Source: Capitulum mitella
Taxonomy: Eukaryota > Arthropoda > Thecostraca > Pollicipedomorpha > Pollicipedidae
NCBI GenBank assembly: GCA_030062745.1
Contig: CP099847.1
Span: 3,084,304-3,148,303, forward strand
Direction of reading: 5' to 3'
Length of the DNA: 64,000 nucleotides
Shown here: positions 59,061 to 64,000 of the stretch, one piece after another
How positions within the stretch are numbered: the first letter of the stretch is position 1
How the letters are laid out: each line of letters starts with the position of its first letter
The notes under the pieces: model-generated
The model's database searches: none
What the model was told of the DNA's origin: nothing
The model's input: the letters and a program-made list of their open reading frames with translations, nothing else
Made by a program: the position numbers and the translations under genes

Positions 59061-59270
59061 GACGTCGTGGCTCCGGCCCCACCGGCGCGTCGTAGTTTCT
59101 TCTGATGCGTCACGGCCCCCTTCTGCGGGAAGGTCTCCAGGTGTAGTGTGTCTGCTCGGCAGGCGGCGGGCGCGGCCTAATGAGTCCAGACACACGGATC
59201 ACGGCGAGGAACGGGCAGAAGCCAGGTGCCGTCAGCGTCGTCCTGCCTTCGGTTTCCGGGAGGGCTAGGC

Positions 59271-60459
59271 GGTATGGTCAATTCCCGGCAGGGGGACGGA
59301 TTCGCCCCCCCCCCTTGAGATCTCGAGAACTACACATCCGATGTCATCGCAACAAAGGCAATCGATCTGCCATGTCGTAAACTACATTTTTATAAGTAGA
59401 AATTTAAAAATTTGGAAAGGTGTGGATACAGGGGGTAAAAATGTCAAAGTCAGGGGTATTTTTGGACTTTTTATAACTCCGTTGTTTATGAACCGATTTC
59501 GATGAAACTGGCGTGAATCGAGAGATTATGGATAGCACTTTTACCATTGGTACACACATTTGAAATTTTGGAAAAATTCATGGGCGTTCACAAGGTTTCA
59601 AAAATAGCGGGATTAGTTTTTTTCAACAACTGAATGGACAAAAAAGGCAAAAAAAGCTTTTTTGGCTTCTGATAGTCATGTTATGCTAAAAAAGTACAAA
59701 TCGCTTTACAGTGTTTGTATAATGTTAACATAGGCGGTTTCAGGGACGTGGAAAAGGAGGACTGTCATGGTCACATGTTCTTCAGATCAACTTGAGGACC
59801 TTTGACCTTGAATGACCTTCAGTGACCTTGGAGTCACTTGGAATGATCTCGTGTGCATTTAATATTATCTGTAAACGTCTTCAGTTATTTAAATTCACTC
59901 TATTTCAAAAATTTCATTTTATGGCTATTGCGATATAGAGTACGCGCACTGACATTTTAGGTCATAGCTCCGTGACCCGACCTGATATCAAACTGAAACT
60001 TGATACACAAGTAGAGAGCACCTTTTTACGTCATATTCCGGGTTTGGCACTTGAAAAAAACAGCACCGAAATTATCGCAATAAAACCAAATTTTGACTTT
60101 TGACCTTGGCCTGAACTTGTTAAGTGACCTCAGATGAACAAAATTACATCTGCACATTGCCCAACCACTTAGCTATACATCCATATAAGGTTTTAAGTTT
60201 TACCTTAAAAACGCTGTTTTTGGCAGGCATTTTCCTTTCACCCTCAACATGGCCAAAAGTGGCCTGAGATGCCTACCAAAAACGTTGCCTGGCTCCGCCC
60301 CTCAGCAAAATAGAACTTTGGAATTTTGTCACGGCACGTAGAAAAAAACAGCTAGGAAAGTCACCAAGTTTTGTGAAGCTGCGTTAAAAAGCCTGGAATT
60401 GGCAAGCAAAAACCCGAGGGGGGCGGGTTCGCCCCCCCCCCTGCCGGGAATGGGGTTAA
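59271..60459 (+). mobile_element. Reference copy of the ~1.18-kb TIR repeat family (piggyBac-like?)
   Basis: The left end ATTCCCGGCAGGGGGACGG (59,281-59,299) is an inverted match to the right end CTGCCGGGAATGGGGTTAA (60,441-60,459), each with a C/G run just inside. The right border is GGGTTAA, the left TTAACCC being lost. The interior is AT-rich, non-coding, and contains clusters of TGACCT/AGGTCA hexamers (about 59,800-59,850 and 59,980-60,130). The copies at 52,445-53,632 and 16,718-17,503 align with it. The repeat family is seen directly; the piggyBac relation is inferred only from the TTAACCC-type termini. Confidence 0.82.
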
Positions 60460-61162
60460 AGGGGACATCACCACCAACGACAACTTCAGCACTAAAAAAA
60501 TAATAATAATTTATTGTACGTGGCTTAGAAAATAAGCTGTTTTGCCTATTTTTTACGCAAGTAGACTCATTTTTGAATCGAATGTGTTACACTGTCATCG
60601 AAAAAAAATGATGTTTTTTTCGAAGACTCACTGGCAAATGTGTTCATTCCTTAGATTCACCCTATCGTATCTCGCTCCTTTTTCTTCAGCTTTGGTAATA
60701 TGTGTCATCCCTTACCAAAGCCCTCATGCTACATGTTGGTGAAATTCAAAACGATAATGGCGTTACCAAACTACACGCAACATGATCGAGTTCCTCACAC
60801 AAGGATGCTGTCTTTAAATAACACTCGTTTCATAATTGCACCATAATCACCCGGTAAATACATCAATGGGACATAATTCGTCAAAAATAATTAAAAGCAC
60901 AAGCATTTTCTGCACAATGGAGCAGAACTTGCCGATGTCCCAGTCAAGCAAGTAAAAGTGTGTCATATTGCGCCGAGTGCAATGAGAAGACAAGTGTGGT
61001 AAATCCCATACTGCCGGAAGTCGGGCTCGCGCTCTCGCGTCGGTACCAGCGTCGAGATCGATGGCAAGACGTCTCAAGACGGCACCGACCATTGCAATTG
61101 TCGCCTGATGAGTTCTTGTTGAACGACGGGAGCGACCAAAGTGGAAATGTCCCGGACCTCGG

Positions 61163-61331
61163 CAGGGGCGAAGACAGGATTTGCTTAGGAGGTGTGGGGG
61201 GGGGGGGGCGGAGCTCAGTGTGAACTGAAATCACACGGAAACCACATGCCGGGAAGATGATGTGCAATGGTTTCCAAAAAAAGTACCGGCCTAAGGGGGT
61301 AGGGGGGAGGGCCTTCTTGGCTGCGCCTCTG
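61163..61331. mobile_element. 169-bp hAT-like MITE with perfect 8-bp target duplication
   Basis: The left end CAGGGGCGAAGACAGGAT and the reverse complement of the right end CAGAGGCGCAGCCAAGAA are imperfect inverted repeats. The flanks carry an exact 8-bp direct repeat GACCTCGG (61,155-61,162 and 61,332-61,339). Eight-base duplications with CAGRG ends are diagnostic of hAT insertion. It is too short to code for anything and contains G-runs (about 61,196-61,208). Confidence 0.82.
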
Positions 61332-62081
61332 GACCTCGGCAATGCACGTTGTCTGCCTAGTCACATCGTCTCTGGAACAAGTTCTGTTGGTAGGTCTCAC
61401 GATATCGCTTGAAAATCTGTCGGTTTCATTTCCACTTATTGGTACCTGTTCGCGGCCTTCGACTGAAATACAATAGCGTGAGCCAGCGGTAAGGTGTACA
61501 GCTGTCCCGCTGTGAACCACAACATGCCTTCACTACGTCATGCCGTGGGGTTGTTCCAGAGGGTCAGGCTGTTCTCCCATGAACGCCAAACAGCCGTCGT
61601 GGACGACTGCGTGCCGGACTCGTGCGTGACGCCGTCGGCCGAAAGTGTCGGAGCGGAGCGTCATGCCACGCCGCGTCAGCTGTCGACCGTGGCTGCCAAA
61701 ACCCCCCGACGGATGATCAGCTCAAACGAAAGTCCCGGACATCGACGTCGGCCGTCAGACTCCTGCATCGCGCGCGATGCAGACGGTCTAACTTCAACAA
61801 TGGAGTCGCGTCAATAGTTTGGCATGCCTGGAAATTTGGCGGCCTAGTCCTCGTCACAAAACTGGCGCGAATAATTGGCAAAATGTCCGTTGCATAGATT
61901 CACGCCGCGTAAATATTGCATGAGAAACCCGTTTTGCACGCTTGGCTGAACTCTGAAAACGACGCCAAGTTATTTAACACAGGCCCTGAGAACAATGATA
62001 CCGATCACCACAATGGTACGGAACAGCAGGCACGAACGCGAGGGGACACCTGCGGCCGGTGGGGGGTCACTGCCGCCTCAC

Positions 62082-62211
62082 CTGTAGACGGGCGTGTCGG
62101 AGCCGTCCCGGTACCAGAGCACGATGAGCACGGTGTCGCCGGGCGGGGCGGCCATGTCGCACGGCAGCTCGGTCCTCCTCCCCGCCAGCCCGACCGCGGG
62201 CGTCGGCGAGC
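62082..62211 (-). CDS. side-like: Sidestep-like receptor, exon for N-terminal half of Ig1
   Basis: This exon is 130 bases long (2 bases, 42 codons, 2 bases). The acceptor is ctctgtcgccag|GCTCGCC and the donor CTACAG|gtgagg. It reads SPTPAVGLAGRRTELPCDMA, then APPGDTVLIVLWYRDGSDTP, and VY before the split Ser codon AG|C. A-V-x-G...L-P-C-D...D-x-V-x-L-V-L-W-Y/F...P-(V/I)-Y-S is the start of the first Ig domain of Sidestep proteins, with the B-strand cysteine in LPCD and the C-strand tryptophan in VLWY. The frame is not the longest open frame at this place, but splice sites and phase select it: phase 2 at its end fits the exon 27.9 kb away. It enters in phase 1, so at least one exon with the start codon and signal peptide precedes it. 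Confidence 0.88.
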
Positions 62212-64000
62212 CTGGCGACAGAGCGGAGCGCGCCTACTGAGCCAGCAGGCCGCAGCACGCGGCGCGGCCCACCGCCACGGTCTGGGCGCATCCAGCTCCT
62301 CAGGGCTGGACACTGTCTGAACCGTCATCAGCCCTGTGCGTCACTGGATGTACCATCGCAGTTCTAGTCGTAGAAGCATATTTCAAATACGGGAAAAAGG
62401 AATTTAAAAAAAATTAAAATTTTCAGATGCAAAGGCCACTGTGTTTCAAAAAATATACCGTTGCCGATTTCCATAAACTTTAGCACTTACTTTTTAATGG
62501 TGCCAGGCATAACAACTCATAAATGGAATGTAGCCAAAGAAAGGCAGTGACCCCAAAAATTTAAAAAATGTTCCTGCAAACAAAATGACGACTGCTATTA
62601 AATGCCCTGCACTTGTGCTGTGTTGGTTCTATTTTTACCATCAGCATGTTGCTTTCAAGGTTTGTTTACCATTTACTCGTGTGCTCTAAGTCTTCAAACC
62701 ACGGTCGCGATTGTCTCCCTAACCACCTTTGCCCTAGATCCCTGAGAAACCACAGTTCACAGCAGGCCTCCCAGCCAACCGGAGTCCACCGTCCCTTTAC
62801 CACCAGCAATGGAATCAGAGCATTATCCTGCTTCTACTGGCAGCGCTCTGCGCTCCCTCTGCAGCAGTGGCGGCCCGCGCTCCGCCCGCCATCACCGGCA
62901 GGCGGGACCATTTCCCCGGCTCGTCAGTAGACTGCCGCATCACTTCGCCTCCACGGCAGACCATGCCACCGCCTCCGGATACCTAGTGCAGTCGTTAAAA
63001 TTAATCTGGCGCGAAAATGCCACCCGTCGGGCGCCTGACAGCGTTATCAGCCGACTACGGCGTGATCGCGACTGACGGACAGGGTTCCGTCGGCGACTGA
63101 GTGAGCTTTTCCCTTCAGCCCCTCCCCCCGTTCAGAGCTGACGGCTGTATGACGCGATAACATGGGAAGCCTTCTTTGCCGCCAACGGTCAACGTCCTTT
63201 ATTGCAGTCGGTGAGTGGCCGGCGTGGTTGGGAAAAAATTGCATTGCGGTTTTTCACGATCAATCCACGACGAAGTGATGATCACGTTATTCGGATAGGT
63301 ATGCACATCAGAACAGAGCACTCAAATATTGATACAGTAACCGTACTTCAAATGTATCTGTAAAGAAGCTTAGAATACGTTTGCAAGAAGCTTTAGTTAT
63401 GATTATATTGCCCAAAAGAGCACTATGTAACAATTTCGTGCTGCTTGATATTCTGAAAACGTCACTATTTTGTTGTGCGTTACTTCACGGAAACCATTCT
63501 ATCCTAACTAAACGAGCAATTAAACATGAATAAAAGGTGCCCATCAACTGATACAAATAAAAGCATACACATCAAAAACACATTTTATCTTTGCTTATCA
63601 ATTTATCAGTCATTTATCGACAATGCACATTAATGAACAGGTTTTTATAGCAGAGCCATGGCAGATGGATTTCAATTGAACTATGTTCCCAGCAACCATT
63701 TTCGCTTACTAAAAATTGGTTTCTTGGGCAACCAATGGTGTTTGAATCTGCTGTTACAATTTTTTTGTTTGAATGTCGAGGCATGGGTCTCAAACGCAAA
63801 GCTGGTCTTATAGCAGATGCATGTAATCTTCATTGCGCAATGCGTGTATTAGCCAATTGTAACAATTCATGCGGTGAATTTCTTCATAAAATTGAATTAT
63901 TTGGCAAATTGGTTATGTTTAACACCATTTTCAAATGATTTTTTTTAATTTAACATAGTTAATCGCAAAGGATGTCAAGCTGACTTCAGACCACAAGCAA
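62212..64000. other. Intron/5' flank upstream of the Ig1 exon
   Basis: I searched the minus strand for a signal-peptide exon ending in phase 1 at a GT donor and found none that is convincing. A GC-rich block lies at about 62,840-63,140. The rest is AT-rich with no recognisable gene, and the short open frames at 63,614-63,938 have no known domain. Confidence 0.6.

Larger units (their letters stand above)
34202..62081 (-). other. Very large intron within Ig1 (27,880 bp)
   Basis: This is a phase-2 intron with donor CTACAG|gtgagg and acceptor tttccgttctcag. It makes up nearly half the window and splits the first Ig domain. It holds the mariner remnant, two copies of the ~1.18-kb TIR family, another TIR element (39.57-41.1 kb), two hAT-like MITEs, several hairpins and tandem repeats, and CpG islands at about 34.87-35.87, 38.69-38.90, 42.06-42.64, 45.24-45.44, 46.90-47.36, 47.83-48.47, 55.69-55.95, 56.40-56.85 and 58.56-59.26 kb. 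I recognise no nested gene. Stretches 36.0-38.6, 44.8-46.8, 49.9-52.1 (apart from the MITE) and 53.7-55.7 kb look like ordinary AT-rich intron. Confidence 0.75.
4818..62211 (-). other. side-like: Gene model: Sidestep-family Ig receptor, eight internal exons (partial gene)
   Basis: This is the span of one minus-strand gene assembled by eye from eight exons. The joined coding sequence is 1,239 bases: 2 bases of a split codon, 412 full codons and 1 base of the next split codon. It contains four consecutive Ig domains whose motifs fit the Sidestep family in order: LPCD and VLWY in Ig1, CRVDF closing Ig1, VKGG and ASN in Ig2, GSRPPAVITW in Ig3, EGDDVYFEC with ANPP in Ig4, and SGSYTCVGFN closing Ig4. 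Known insect members are type I membrane proteins that act as receptors or ligands for Beaten-path proteins in motor axon guidance; that role is inferred here from family membership. Introns entering a new Ig domain are all phase 1; introns inside domains are phase 2, 1, 0 and 0 for Ig1 to Ig4. The signal peptide, Ig5, FnIII, membrane segment and cytoplasmic tail are not in view. Which of the several arthropod Sidestep paralogues this is cannot be decided here. Confidence 0.88.

Noticed and set aside
58522..59268. A 248-codon plus-strand open frame and its 160-codon minus-strand partner
   Set aside because: Both run through an irregular GC-rich minisatellite (GACCAGCCGACAGGC units). The composition is Pro/Arg/Asp-rich with repeats and no domain.
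62005..62328. The two longer minus-strand frames covering the Ig1 exon
   Set aside because: Neither gives Ig motifs. The third, shorter frame between the splice sites gives LPCD and VLWYRDG and joins in phase with the next exon.

Overview
This window looks like a piece of a large-intron arthropod genome, probably a crustacean. The base composition swings between CpG-dense GC-rich islands and AT-rich stretches, and a barnacle is my best guess but cannot be shown from this sequence. There are no bacterial-type operons. The only host gene I can support runs on the minus strand from 62,211 down to 4,818. It is a cell-surface immunoglobulin-superfamily receptor of the Sidestep family, the group that binds Beaten-path proteins during axon guidance in insects.

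Eight coding exons can be placed: 62,082-62,211; 33,996-34,201; 28,904-29,014; 26,368-26,568; 21,352-21,503; 9,646-9,793; 6,327-6,457; 4,818-4,977. All have AG acceptors and GT donors. Reading phases join without a break through 412 complete codons and encode Ig domains 1 to 4, each split over two exons. The signal peptide exon(s) should lie to the right of 62,211. Ig5, the fibronectin type III domain, membrane segment and tail should lie to the left of 4,818; I could not find any of these in the window. Introns range from 1.35 kb to 27.9 kb.

The remaining ~62 kb is intron or flank, filled with repeats. Those I could define: (i) a 5'-truncated Jockey/CR1-type LINE pseudogene (14.67-16.6 kb); (ii) a nearly full-length but broken mariner element with both terminal repeats (43.28-44.58 kb); (iii) a family of ~1.18-kb non-autonomous elements with GC-rich terminal inverted repeats, present in three copies (16.72, 52.45 and 59.27 kb), with at least two look-alike elements (7.69 and 39.57 kb). 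Ends of the type TTAACCC...GGGTTAA suggest a piggyBac-like origin; (iv) hAT-like MITEs ending in CAGGGG (27.6, 50.3 and 61.2 kb), the last with a perfect 8-bp target duplication; (v) minisatellites of 21, 17 and 31 bp, several microsatellites, and several long perfect hairpins.

I found no complete tRNA, rRNA or CRISPR array, no second protein-coding gene and no defence or biosynthetic system. The many other open frames lie in GC-rich islands or tandem repeats and show no recognisable domain. The most interesting material is the exon-intron architecture of the receptor, an extra cysteine pair in its third Ig domain, and the repeat families rich in AGGTCA-like half-sites.
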